Part shown: piece after piece, positions 14,900 through 27,800 of the stretch
Layout: each line of letters starts with the position of its first letter
Numbering within the stretch: the first letter of the stretch is position 1
Notes under the pieces: generated by a model
The model's database searches: none
What the model saw: only the letters and a program-made list of their open reading frames with translations
Told to the model about the DNA's origin: nothing
Program-made: the position numbers and the translations under genes
Source of the DNA: Cardiocondyla obscurior
Lineage: Eukaryota; Arthropoda; Insecta; Hymenoptera; Formicidae
Assembly: GCF_019399895.1 (NCBI RefSeq)
Contig: NC_091866.1
Span: 851,501-915,500, forward strand
Direction: 5' to 3'
Length of the DNA: 64,000 nt

Positions 14900-15250
14900 A
14901 TCTAAATGTTTTTCGCCGCGTGCTAGTTTACTACGCGCCCTGACCTATCTAACGCGCGCTCGACGGCCCAGACAGCTGGTCGCCGGGTCCGTTGACCGCC
15001 GCGGTAGTGTGAGTACGTCCGTGTGTTGACATCTAGACCGGCAGGCCTCGCGCTCCAAGTTCGCTAGGTGGAGGACGCGCGGGCGGCGGGCGGCGAGAAC
15101 CGGTTTTTCCGGCGAATTCGGCAGTCGAGCGAGCGTTGCATAAGATCAGCACACAACAGTAAACAGTAGAACGCGGCGAAGAACGTTTAGATATCTATTT
15201 TGGTACATGATCAGCTGGACAGTGACTAGACGATCGATAATATCTGAAAT
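14900..15250. promoter_or_regulatory. CpG-rich island, promoter-like
   Basis: This segment is much richer in G+C and CpG than its surroundings, especially 14930-15130, in an otherwise AT-rich region. Such islands mark promoters in the gene-dense part of this window. No downstream exon with a convincing protein was found on either strand. It could be the first exon or promoter of a gene or non-coding RNA, or an enhancer. Confidence 0.3.
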
Positions 15251-18053
15251 AAAAGATTTTATTCCTCGGTAAAGAATGCAGAAAGTACACTTGTGCTGTT
15301 ACTGCTTTATTCAAATATTACCTGAGCGCTTTATTGTATGCGTCATCTTCAAAAATTGCTGCACTACTTGCTTGAATATCTCGACCACGGAATTTATTTT
15401 TCCTCGAAAAGTTGTACGGTATATGCGCGGCATCGATAGATTATACCCGCATGCAAGGAACATAGAATGAAGTCTCCGCGCCAAATCTTTTCAATCGTTC
15501 ACACGGAATTTCAACTCGAAAATCACGATGATCCTGGATTATGGAGCGAATGCAGACAATAGTTCGATCGAAAAGTTTGGCAGTTCCCTAGCCGATATTT
15601 TTTATATCCCTGTTGTGTTATACATGAGAAACGTGTCGTTTAATATTTAACAGTTCAACTGATAGGCATGTTGTTAAAGATAATTAAAAAATTATACAGA
15701 CTAGAACAAACAATTTATAAAATAATATAAGAGATTAAGTTTATCGAGTGAAAAAAATTTTTTTATGTCGATAATTAACTTGAAAACTTTTTATTAAACT
15801 TTGATTATTCATACGAATAACAGCTCACTTAGTAAAATAATATTATTCTACAGACGATAATTAATCACAATGCGCGATAATTGAATTACGTTTCAGATAC
15901 GTACGTACATGTATATCTTAAAACCAGTTTAAGTCATTTTGTAATAAAGTGAACGAAATAGTATTTAATAATTATAAAGATACGATAAGAAAATAGAAGG
16001 AATAGGAGATTTGCTTTTTGCATTAGACAGAACAGTCTTGGCTATAGCTAAAAGTCGCGCCAAACGGAGAGCCGAAAAGTAGCGCGAGAAAATCGAAGAG
16101 AATGATACGTAAGGAAGCGTCTAGCTCCGGAAGTGGATGAATTGGCTCAAAGGCGATATGGCCTGAAAGCCTCAAAGAGGAGGATCCGGCACTCAGGGCG
16201 ACATAGATTATTCATGTAATTCTGCACTCACTTTGCCTCGCGATCGATCAGTCACGGAACGATGCTCATCTGAATAATGAAATTCGAGGATTCCTTGCGC
16301 CGATGACGCGACGGGGGCCCACTGAGATTTTCGAGTTCTCGAAACGCAAGTGGATCCGGCAGAATCCGCTTCTGAATCCCGGAACCTATCTCGGGAATCT
16401 GAAATTTAAAGATCTCAGGAGAAAGACCCGATTATAAATTAATTTCGACGAAACCATCAGGTTGAAAGTGCGAATAAAAGAAGGTTGTGTTTGCTGGCAT
16501 TAAATTTCGACTGTCATTGTAATTGTCGCTTAGAATATTAAACTTACATCAAGCGAAACGTTAATACATGTATAATTGTTGAAAAAATGTTACACAGCTA
16601 AAAGATATTTTATATTCATAAATGCGCGTAGAGTGCAAATAATCAGCAAAGTTATTTAATATGTTACCAAAATGCAATATCAACTTTAGATTGCTTTAAT
16701 ATCGCTGTTAAATTAATAATTTACTGACAGCATGGACGTTAACAATCTAAAGCTAAACCAGAGGAGTTACAGCTTTCACTGGGATTAAATCCAGTAACAA
16801 TTTCATCGTAAATTGCATTAAAACTGCTCTTTAATTATCTTTCAAATTTATAATTACTGAATAAAACGTTCTTATTCTTGAGATTGATGTACAATGGGGG
16901 GAAAGGTAACAATCTATGTTAATAAAATTGCGGGAAATTTCCATTTCGGTACGTGATAACGAAAGCAGGATCTTATTAATTTTGCAATGACAAATGATAT
17001 GGCGCCGAAACAATTCTCAATACCACTATTTTACCATTGGGACAGCTCCATCCGTATATATTCCGTACCTGTACTCACCCTCGTTGTCCTCTGCAGTCCA
17101 AATTAAGTTTACCGTACTTTGATGTTCTAGCTTAACAAGGTTCTGGGGTGCTGCTTTTGTTGCTTAGTGTCTGCACGATCGCATTCCTCGGCAGCTTACG
17201 CTGTTTGAAAACTTTTCTTTGAACTGCTCCAGCTGACAAAGAGAATTCCGTACGGTGCAGGATGAGAAAAATCGACGGCTGCGATCGGCCGATCGCCCAC
17301 TAATCACTCGCGTACGTTGTGATTTCTGTCGCTGCGGGAAATACGTGTGTGATAAACCGTTTTCACTCGAAACAAAAATCAAAAATCGAATCTCGTTGGG
17401 GCGGGGGGAAAAGAAATTTACTTCAAATTTTCCAATATACTCGCTTATTATTTTTTTTCTCCTTTATTTTTATTTTAAATTTTCTACCTCTATATCAACA
17501 GTTTTCCAATTTTACAATTTTTCGAATTAACAATGTCAAAAGCACAAACACAAAACGTATCTGTAATAAATCATCAATACGACCTGTCGAAATTTGCAGC
17601 GTATAGCTTATACAGCGCGCCAATTCAAGTGTTGCAAATGAACTTAATATACTGTGAACAGAAAACAAAGCGTCTTTCCATCTCATATCGACGGTACTTT
17701 TTACCCGGTTCTTTTTATCTTCTAAAATTAATTCCATTCTTTTCGTCATTTATAATAGCACGCTTATTCTGCGCGACGTATTTAAACGTTTTTCGTATAT
17801 AAGTTTGTTGTATAAAATTTGTCAGTGTAAAAAGCACCGTTTACGGTACGCAGTTTTTTGTCTTTGCATTACATTTTTATTATGATTACAATACAACGAG
17901 CACGGTGAACACTTTTTAATAACTATTTTTGATTTGGCCTAGTAAATAGTAAGAATATTGACGATCACTAAATAAGTGTTGAACGTTAAGTAATAACGTA
18001 TTGTGGTGGAATTAAGGAACTCAGGATATGAATCTATGTAAGAGGCTTAATGG

Positions 18054-18148
18054 GTTGTAACCAACGACATATACATATACATGGAGCCAGCATTCTGTCT
18101 GCGGGTGACTCCATGTCACAACCTTCTCGTAAGATAGGATGAGAAAGG
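18054..18148. repeat. Nested inverted repeats (possible structured RNA or element relic)
   Basis: An outer arm GGTTGT (18054-18059) matches ACAACC (18118-18123). Inside it, CATGGAGCCA (18080-18089) pairs with TGACTCCATG (18106-18115) at nine of ten positions around a 16-base loop. A second small hairpin follows: TTCTC at 18124-18128 with GAGAA at 18141-18145. The family is unknown. It could be a structured RNA or a degraded retroelement end. Confidence 0.35.
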
Positions 18149-19269
18149 TACTGACTGAGTCTTCTCCCCGAGGACGGAATCCTTGATTTAAACACGTTGT
18201 ACAGTTGTACCGCTTTAACTTAAATATGACAGTAAATATCGTTACATCACTTTACTTTATAAATATGACGGCAAATGTAAATAAGAATTTATCGCGGCTA
18301 CCTCTCACGTTGTGATACAACTATTTCGTAACGTATGTTAAAAGCGAAGAAACAACGTTTGACACGCGATGTCGTAACAAAAAATTCGATATAAAAATAA
18401 AATAAATCACGAGGTACTCATTCGGTGATTTCTAATTAAAGAAGAGGGAGGGAAAAAAAAAAACGAAGAAGCGAAGAGTGCAAAGAGCGGTTGAGAAATC
18501 GTATTTCTGTGCGCGAAGTACTTGGGCGTCCCGCTCTGATCGTATCCCTCGTTTCCCTTTGGCATGATAAGTCCACGGTGTTTCTCGTTTCACAGCGTAA
18601 TAACCATTTGCCTGGTCTGTGGGCAACGCGTGTTTCGCTGGGCCAAACCAGCAACAAGGTTTTACAGTCGGTCCCGCGAGACGATGAAATTCCTCCGGCT
18701 TGTCTGCGCGCGCTTTTGCGGCCTTCGAAGAGCTGTAAAAAGCCATCCCGGGACCGAGGTGCGATTTCTATTTGCGCCTGCAGCAAACTGCTGCAACGCA
18801 CACCGCGAAACAGCGCGAGCTTTCCGAGAAGATAATTCTATGCTGCGGCAAGAATAAACTGCGATGATAACAAATATCGATTGCACGTGCGAGTATTAAA
18901 TTGTAAAATAAAAATGTTAAGTAAAGTCATTTACCCTTGGCTCCTTACGTGAACCTAAAATGATTCATAGTCGCTATTTTAAATGCGAAAAATTCTAATT
19001 TTATTAAATTTTATCGGATAATTATCGATGAATCAATAAATGAGTTTCTGGTAAAAGAATTTCCAATTAACCGCTTGTATCGCTCTCTGTCTATGCACAT
19101 ACGTTTCATATGCGATTCAGTTGTGTGACGCAAATACCATATACACGGCTTCGCGATGCACAGTGGAACGTAACTCGTTACGCGCATTTCTTCGTGTGCT
19201 GCAAAACGCGTAAATGACAAGAGAGCGACGGGCATTAATCTCTCGTCCTTCCCAGCTGATGAAGTGGCA

Positions 19270-19295
19270 ATTTCCTCCTGATAGTAGGAGGAAAT
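19270..19295. repeat. Perfect 10-bp hairpin
   Basis: ATTTCCTCCT and AGGAGGAAAT form perfect 10-base arms around the six-base loop GATAGT. The GTAGGAGG part (19284-19291) can also pair with CCTCCTAC at 19334-19341, so two exclusive foldings are possible. No gene is attached to it. Confidence 0.5.
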
Positions 19296-22200
19296 AGGGT
19301 CTGCAGACCAGTTGATCAAACCCTGAACAGTAGCCTCCTACGCTACGCCCTACTACCAACTCGGTTACCCAATGGCTATACTGCATTCACCAATCGATGC
19401 TGCACTGTATGCACCTCGACTACCCTCCGGTTCCCCTCATTCGGTACGAGGAACGTATTGCATGGTCCGAACTCTGAAACGATCTCCGTGGTACAATAAT
19501 TAACGTCGGTTTAAAGTATGCGACTACAACTTGAAACCGTTTAATAACACTGCCGCGCAAAAATATACCGATTTTTTTTTTCTTAGATTTTATTTTAGAT
19601 ATAAATATACGCTAGAAAAAAAAATTGTTAAAGTTAAAATTTACTTTAAAATAAAAAAACCAATATAATTAATTAATATAAATATTATAACAAAATGCTT
19701 AACAATAACTGATTCAAAATATCGTTTTTTTTTTTTCTTTCTATGTGAAAGTTTTTAAAGGAATATATAGAAATATGTAGAATAATGCAGGACATCTAAT
19801 TGCCTGTAATTATTGAATATTTTTAGTTTACGTCGCTATTATATGTATAATACATTTCATTCTTGTATCACAGAGAGAACAATAAAGCGAGAATTATTCT
19901 TCTCTCACTCTTAAAAAGTAAATAACATTGTAAAACCACGTGATATAAAACACAGAATAATACACAAAAAAGCAGCTAGATAAAAACGTCACTTTTTTAA
20001 TTACACAGACAATTCTTATGAGTGCAAGCAAAAAAAAAAAATGTTAAACGCTATTACGCATTGACATACATACGCATAATAATTTTAATTTTAGTTTAAA
20101 TTTTAATTGCAATAATATTATATCGAACGATATATTCATTCACAGTAAATCTAAATGTTTGCGTACATTTGCCGAAAACACGGCGAAATAATTATTAACA
20201 AATATTATGTGACCGTGTGAACAATTGCAGACGCACGAGGTCGCGAGATCGCGGCGAAAAGTGTGGAGGCTGGCATCAACAATCGGTTAGGTCCGCGATT
20301 GCGGTTTTGTTCTCTTGAATTATGAGTATCGCGACGAGATGTTTTCGGGGAGGGCGGAAGCTCAACTCCGGAAGTTAGAGCGAAAAAGTAGCACCCGACG
20401 CCGGACTGTACCGCCTACTAGGTAACGTTCGTCGCCCCGCAGTCAGCGACTACTACTGCGGGGGATTCATACCGCGGGTAGTAAATTACACCGTACATAG
20501 GAGTCGTGTGTACGTTCCGGTGCGCGCATTGAGTAACATTTCCCCGGGAGTGCATTTACAACGGATATTACATCGAACTGGCAGAAAAACGGGCGCGTGT
20601 GCAGCGCACGCCTCGAGATTAAAAGCTATCGCTCGTCAGCGCCGATGAACTCGTTTTTCCGACGGCCGTTTTGCCTCTCGCTTTGTCCCTCCCTTCTTCT
20701 CCAAACGCACAGCCGCGAGATATACAGCGTGGGATATTGCCTATGTGCCGCGCCATACGGCGATTATGTACATGCTTGCCCGCGCCACCTCGAAGGAATG
20801 ATCCGCCTGTCGATTCCGATTCCTGTTTAGCTGGTGATTCATCGATTCATCGATCGACATATGTATACAATGTGCTTTATTAATTTCTCTGTTATTCCCG
20901 TGATGTCTAGTACGATTTGCATGATGTTTGATGTACGATACGACGCTGAGTCTTGTATTTATACCAGACGTGTTGCAAAAATATTGGTTTTTATTCTAGC
21001 CGCTAACTTTTCTCATAAGCCGTACAAAAATAATTAATCATAAATAATAAACGTGCTATCAAAGAATTTGAAAAGAAAAAGGAAAAGAAAAAGAAAACAC
21101 TTGTATTAATATTTTTTTATACTAAAATACATATTTAAATATTCGCGCACTGTGAACTTGCGGGTTTAATTGCAAAAAAAAAAAAAATTATTTTAGGATA
21201 CGCCGTTAGCGTGTATACTGTTTGTTAAGTAAAATTGTTTTTATTCAAGTATTAAAAGCAATACAGTAGTTAATACAAAATTAATTAAGAATTAAATTTT
21301 TTTGAGGAACGGGGAGAAGAGGGGAATATAATTAAAGAACTCGTTAGTCATTATTTCTTCATCGATTGACATTTCCAAGTATCGGCGATAGAATATCGAC
21401 TCTTAAATATTTGCATTCACTGGAGAGATATTAATCACGAATATGCCATCCAGAAAAATTTATTAATGTCTGAATTTCCATATGATTTATTACGAGTATA
21501 TTTTTTATTACTTTAACTTAAACGAAATCCTGGAAATATATTATATTACAGTTTGCTCACGATATTTAGCGTGTTGTAAAAAAAATTTATTCCTCAGAGA
21601 ACCGAGAGCGGTTATATCGTATCAAAAATTTTTAACGGAACTCTATGACTATTTTTTTTTATTCAATTTGATACACGAGATGAGGACAAAGTATGATTAA
21701 ACTTTATATCAATTTGTCGCGTCAAAAGATTTATAAATACAACGTGGAGTGATAATTCATATTTCGAGTCGCATCTTGAATGATAAACAAAATTTTTTAT
21801 GGAATAAACAAATCTTCCTGACAGTTAGACACACTTTTCTCATACGCTTTTAATAAACACAGAAATATAGAAACGCGTTCGCGACTAACGTATATACATG
21901 AGGAATCTCTGACGAGTCACGTCGGGTTTTTAAAATTTTTTTTTTCTTTCTTTCTTTCTTTTTGTTCGTTTGTTACGTTTTTACGAATGTAACTCTCTCC
22001 GCATGTCCACTTGCCGCGAAAAGACCGGCTCTAATACCGCCGCTGTTTGTCAGCAACAAAAAGTATCAACGTCGGATATGTTGAAGCTCACGCGGGTGGG
22101 AAGACGGAGAATAAAAAGATCGCAATTAACGAGCGCGTCAGCGGCTGCGAAACCGACACCACCACGGCCGCGGCCACGTCGCGAGGTAGAAATTTATCGC

Positions 22201-22809
22201 CGGTGCGGTTTTCTCCATTGAAAACGGAGCGAACGGTGCACTCAGAGTCGCCACCGTGCCGCGCCGGCTACAACGAGGGATGGCTTCGACGCACTGCAAA
22301 TACTCTCCTCGTTACACAACTGCAAAGACGTTACAACCTCGAAATTCCTCGACACTCGTACCACGTGTAATTTACGATATTCCTCGTTTATATGGTGATT
22401 TATCTCTCTTTTTCTCTCTTTCTCTCCCTCTCGTTACCTCGTTGTCTAATTCGTCTACTAAAGTCTCGTCATCGTAGCTCAAAAGATTTCCGCGCTAAAT
22501 GTAAAATTATAGCTTTCGTTAAGGATATATGTATAAGTGGTACTTTGTATTTTTTTCCGAGACTTGTCGAAATACTCAAGATTATAAATTAAGAAACTGC
22601 GAAACGGGAAACGCTGCCCATTGAAATTTCTGTCGAGAGAAAATATAATTCTTTAAAATATTTTAAATTTGATAAATGTATCTATTTTATCAAATTATTA
22701 GTGAGGGTTTCGTCCTTTTAAAATGTCCAGTTTACGTCGTATAAGCACCGCAGTCGTAGTACTGGCTATTCACTTCAAACGACTCATAGTGTTTAGATGT
22801 CTAGAAGCC

Positions 22810-22930
22810 TGACCACACAAGTATATTTACTACTCGGACATTTACCTTTGTTCGGTCGAATACGCGCCGCAACTGCACGAAAGACTAATTCACCACTCGA
22901 TTACACTTGTGTTCTCTGATCACACAAGTA
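22810..22930. repeat. Repeated TGAYCACACAAGTA motif with an inverted copy
   Basis: A 14-base motif occurs at 22810-22823 and 22917-22930 with one difference. ACTTGTGT at 22905-22912 is the exact inverse of ACACAAGT at 22922-22929, giving a hairpin with a nine-base loop. The cluster could be a degenerate mobile-element end or a protein-binding cluster. Confidence 0.35.
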
Positions 22931-23895
22931 CCTCGATTATTTACATATTCACGGGACTGAGTAAACGGGGGGAGGTCTCCACTTCAGGAATATTCTCAAA
23001 CTAAATAAAATAAACTTTATTTATATCGGTGAAATGTAGTGGCGCGCTGAGCGCAACAGCAAAAGCACTTAAAACCAACGTATTGACAGAGGGATTGTAG
23101 AGCACTACAAAAATCACAATTTTAAAACTGCCAAATATATTTTTTATGTAAAATAAAATTCAGCAAAGTACCGCCGTTGAAATGTTGAATCGATTTAATC
23201 TAACGTTTCGGTCGTGTATAATAATTCCACACAGAGCTCTATGCATTAATTTACGTTTGTTGATTATATATTTGTTGATTAATATATTGCACCGGCCGCT
23301 GTAATACAGATAACGCGGATTATATTCGATGCAAATGTCTTTTCACGACTGCAAATTGTTTTACGAGCGAGCAAACAAGGTTCAACTTTATTTCATGATC
23401 CGCGCAACGCGCGAGCCGCCTGTAACTCGCCCGAAGAGTGATGAAAGCGTTCGCTGATGAAACCGATAGTATGATTAATAATTTAACCTGCCATCGATCC
23501 CGGTATGTTAATATACTAAAGATTTATCGACTGCTGCGCGAATAAATTAAATTCGGATGATCCGGCCACGTTACACCGCGAACTCTTCTGCGATCTCGTT
23601 TGCATTGCACGTCCGTCTGCGGGAGTTTGTGTACGTAACCGAAATGCGATATTTTATAAATATATATCACGTCGTGTGTGCGTATTTTTATATCTTTGAA
23701 AATATTATTCATACGTTCCGCACAATTTGTCGTAATAATCTATAATCTATATTAATAAAATCGGTGGGTGACGCATGAATTAGATGATTTTATCGATTCT
23801 ATTGTTGCCGTTTATTAAATTATATATATCTCTTTTTGTTACAGAATGGATACCGTACAGTATTCGTACAGTATGAAATGTATAGAGATTAGAAA

Positions 23896-23919
23896 AAGAG
23901 AGAGAGAGAGAGAGAGAGA
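23896..23919 (+). repeat. (AG)n microsatellite / GAGA tract
   Basis: An uninterrupted AG repeat of about twelve units directly before a GC-rich segment (23930-24080) that ends in a strong splice donor. GAGA tracts bind GAGA factor in insect promoters, so this may be part of the promoter of the transcription unit at 24 kb. The repeat is seen directly; the promoter role is inferred. Confidence 0.6.
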
Positions 23920-23929
23920 CGGACAGGTA

Positions 23930-24082
23930 GCCGGGGGTGGCGGGGTGAGGGAAAGGTGAGCGGCGTACGTGCCGCGCGCGAGCTTCTCCCTCACTCTCTG
24001 TCCTTCTCCAGCGGTCGAACTAGACGCACGTGTACACAAGAGCCGCGCTACGCATGTACGTAGCAGCCACGTCGTCCGTATA
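23930..24082 (+). other. Candidate 5' non-coding exon
   Basis: GC-rich sequence after the GAGA tract, ending at a GTAAGTT donor at about 24083. The next acceptor (TTGTTGCAG, 24160-24168) lies 85 bases downstream. The transcription start is unknown. It is proposed as the first exon of the spliced unit that follows. Confidence 0.35.
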
Positions 24083-24248
24083 AGTAAGTTATATCCTTAC
24101 GATCGTGATTCTCTGAGGCGAAGTATTATACAGATAATTTTAATGAATTATCCGGGCTCTTGTTGCAGGTGACGCAGCGCGAGGACGGAGGTCAGAGTCT
24201 CCGACAGGAAGCTGGTCACACAGGAAGGAGGTCTGATGTTCTAAGAGG

Positions 24249-24586
24249 ATGAGGAGGCCTCGGAAAGGCCTCGTGTATTCAACGGAGCAACCTCAAGGGT
24301 AAGAATCACTCTTTTGATACATAAAACTAATAGCTTGTCGTAATGGAAAATTTTATTTTTAATTAAGTATTTGTAGCATCTCTACAATTAAATTATGTAT
24401 TTCTTTTTGTTACAGATCAACGCAGCTGCATTCCCTGCCGTCATCGAAAGTGCCGTCTCCGCCGATATTAAGTTTATACGAACCGCAGCCGGTTCGTCGG
24501 CCGTCCCGGGAGTTCGCTAAGTATTCGAGCGGATTTTTTCGACATATGATTTTCTTTCAAACGCGAGTGCCGAACATAGAACGCGC
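24249..24586 (+). CDS. Small spliced reading frame, unknown protein (partial)
   Basis: Exon 24169-24298 carries an ATG at 24249, with an in-frame upstream stop at 24234, and ends at a GTAAGA donor. The next exon, 24416-24586, starts after TTACAG and ends at a strong GTAAGT donor. Joined, the frame is open for 73 complete codons. It begins MRRPRKGLVYSTEQPQG and continues through a Ser/Pro-rich stretch (SSKVPSPPILSLYEPQPV) to RVPNIER. The first in-frame stop, TAA, lies just inside the following intron, so coding may continue further. The product is not recognised: no domain, signal peptide or membrane segment is evident. It could be the N terminus of a larger protein, an alternative first exon, or a non-coding RNA that is open by chance. 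Confidence 0.35.
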
Positions 24587-24663
24587 GTAAGTGATCACTG
24601 AGTAATTTTCGCGATTATAAAATCACGGTCGGGGTGTTCGCGAGTTTCAAGTGCGCGGAAGGA

Positions 24664-24874
24664 TGGCTCGACACGTCCCATTTGAGAGGAGGAGCAGGCC
24701 CGGGAAGGGCATCCTGCATCGGCGGAGCAACTTTTAAGTAAGTATAAATTAAAAAAAAAATCTTTTTTTTTTTTATTAATCTCATTACATAACTGACATG
24801 TCTACATTAATTTTCTTTTTTATGTTACAGTCACCGGCAGAATTCTTCAACTCCGCTGAACCTCATGCAGAATG
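24664..24874 (+). CDS. Second copy of the exon pair, coding status unclear
   Basis: Sequence up to 24737 ends at a GTAAGT donor and resembles the exon ending at 24298, including the shared word CGGAGCAAC just before both donors. The next exon, 24831-24874, follows TTACAG, ends at GTGAGT and resembles the start of the exon at 24416. An ATG at 24664 gives MARHVPFERRSRPGKGILHR and then four more residues before a TAA at the splice junction, so this copy on its own encodes only 24 residues. If the exon ending at 24298 is spliced to 24831 instead, the frame stays open and reads GHRQNSSTPLNLMQN. The arrangement suggests alternative exons; the function is unknown. Confidence 0.3.
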
Positions 24875-27800
24875 GTGAGTCGCATCATTTTTTTTTTTTC
24901 CGTTGTTTGTAATTGGGGTCTCGTAAAAAATAGCGCGCATGTAACGCGCGCATGGTTCTTTCCAGTCTAATAAATAATGAATTAAGCTGTTAATAAATAG
25001 ATACATAGTTTTACAGTTTTTAATTAACTTTATGTTAATTTTAAATGAATGTATGCTGAACAATTAATTTTACGATTAAAATATTATTTTCCGGGTTAAT
25101 TTCGCGAATAATAAATGATGAACCGTGTTTCACGTATGTTAAAAAATCGAGAGCATACTAAGGAATAAAGAAGTAACATAACGATGGTCATCAGCACTGA
25201 ACAAAGTTCGCTTTTGATAGTTAACACAAAGGCCTCGTTCGATATAGAATGTTTGACTGGGTTCGTCATTGACAGCTTTCGTTAGCGATTAGGCAAATGG
25301 TCCAGTTCAGAGCGCCTGACGATTACTCTTTATTGATCTTTCCATATTGATTTAGTCACCTTTTGTACCGCTAAATTAGATGGTGTTAAAATACAGCTGA
25401 CGTAGTACAATGCAGCGAAAATAGATCGCCTATATTATTTACGTTAAGTAGTTTCCCTAAAATTTGCATAAAACAATTATTTTCCTTAAATATATTTAAT
25501 ACAAAACAGATAACGTCAATGTAAAACTGCACTAACTCTACTAATATTAGTTTTTCTAGCGCTGCTAGAACCAATAATGAAACCGGTTATAAAATAAATC
25601 TAAAACTTCAAGTATATAAAATTTAAATTTTTTCATGATAAAATCTAACAAACTTTCCGACATACGAAATCTTATATTCTATGTTAGTCAGGAAGAATAA
25701 TATTTAATAGCGAATTAAATAACTTAGATATAATTTATTAGCGGAACAAGGAATCATTATCAGAGCATAAAATCGACATTTCTAATTTTAAAGAAAGAAA
25801 TTCATCGAGAATAAAAATTTTAAGACAAGAAAGATAGGGCGAAAGAAATAGAAGAAAGAGAGAATATTGTTATCTTTTTAAATTTTATTTTACAAGACGC
25901 AACATGTGCCAAATAGTGCGAAATTAAAGTTGTATTCAATGGACTTTCTAAAATACGTAGCATACAATCCAAACTGGAGAAGTTCGCGCAGATTTTAGAG
26001 TTTCCGATAAACGGGAGAGGGAAAGAAAGAAAGGGAGAGACAGTGGGAGGAAGAAGACGAGAAGAGCCACATTTCTGACTCAGATTTCTCCTTCCCAACT
26101 ATCCATTAAGCAAACTTCTAATCGATTTCTCGGCTTATCGTTACAGCAGCCCATCGCTTTATCACTGCCGTCATCTCGAATAGTGAAACGTTTTTGGTCG
26201 TAACGAGATAGCGCGACTTTGGCTGTGAAACAAATGTGATTGTTCTTGAAATTTGACGAGTAATCTCAATCTTCGGTCTCCGCGTGCAAATATGACAGAA
26301 GTATAGCGAAAGTAACTTGCTTAATCATTAAATTACAAAATATTAGGAAGCAATTTTCACGGTTACACGTAACGTGCGCGTACATATGTATATAGAGATA
26401 GAACGGTTTATTCGATTTTTAGTGCCGCAGGTGCATCGTCACATATCGGGTACATACCGACAGACACGGAATTCAACGCGATCGGCACGGAGAGAAATTT
26501 ATTCAACCACTAAATAACCATGATTAATTCTGATCACGTAAGCCAACTAGCAAGGCTCCAGCTTTACGTCGCGATCATAGTCGCTCTTATATCGTAGCCT
26601 AATCGCCATTCTCTCCGGGATCATTACTTAACCCACCTTTATCCGTGATCGTAATCAGTTCTGTTTCATATAATTAATTTTCCGTCATATTGTATATAAC
26701 CCGAATTTATCTAGTAATCTCCGATTGCTACAAAAACAGTCATTCCCCATAGCACGAATACAGTACGTAGTGCTGTTGATACATTAATAACAACTTATCT
26801 CGAATTTCTCTTTGAACTGTCACATTTTTAGAAAGTTAAAAAAGCAGTATCGTTATACCCTCAAACTTTAATTTAATTTTAATATTTAAAATTATTTAAT
26901 TTGACTTTAATAATATACTAATAGTCAATTTTTCATAACATTTAATAGCAATTTCTATATTAATCAACGCTATTAATGGTATTTTATTATGAGCAACTAT
27001 ATAATTATCTTGTTATTATTATGTGAAATCATCGAGAACGACATGATAAATGAGTTATTCGTGTACAAAGGTTTTCTAATTGAGATCAGTATTCTTAGAT
27101 TATTGAGCATTATTTGAGTCAAAATTAATCTCTAATTATTAACGCAAATAAAAAAATATGTAAGTAGTTATGACAATTATTGAAGAATTATTTGACTAAT
27201 TATTTTCATGAATCACACTTAAGCAATTTACTAACAACTATTAACGGCAATTAACTGTTATACTGATTGCAAGTTTTTAATTATCGATTCTTTAGCTATC
27301 GAGCTTAAAAAGTGATAATAATAAACAAATTATTACTAGTGAAAGAAAGAATAAAAGTCAGTAAAAGTGATGTCACACTCGCTCTAATCGTATCCCGCAA
27401 CTTTAGCCTCCGGGACGATTCTTTGCCGCGCGAGCGAGACAAAGGGGCGAGGCTGGGCCGCAAAAAAAGGCGAAACAGATTTATTTTTCTTCCAGCGGTC
27501 TCCTCTCCGCCTGCCATAGATCTTTCCCTTTTATCCAACGTAGCATGCGCGGCCCCGAAACGCGACGCGACTTTCCCGCAGCGTGGTATTTATAACTTCG
27601 ACTCATTTTCCCTCATTGCGCAGAACAGCAGGATCTGGATAAATAATTGTTTTTGCCGAAAGTTTTATTGCATTCCCCCTTCCCCCTCCCGCCGTGTGCG
27701 AGAGTGCAGTATACGTATAAAGGAACGAGTGGATAGGATTTATGGCTAGGAAGTTCCTGCGGTTCTACATACTCGCGTAACTCGTTGTTTCTCGATTGTT

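Larger units (their letters stand above)
15250..23850. other. Gene-free non-coding DNA
   Basis: No supported coding exon. It contains structured inverted repeats (18054-18148, 19270-19295, 22905-22929) and GC-richer patches near 16030-16400, 18430-18850, 19050-19500, 20220-20830 and 22000-22480. The rest is AT-rich, with poly-A/T runs and a TTTC repeat near 21943-21962. Confidence 0.5.

Noticed and set aside
18436..18801. 121-codon minus-strand frame with overlapping plus-strand frames
   Set aside because: Several mutually overlapping frames in a GC-richer patch, none with domain signatures.
27312..27749. 145-codon plus-strand open frame
   Set aside because: Begins with a non-ATG codon, overlaps a minus-strand frame of similar quality, and resembles no known family.
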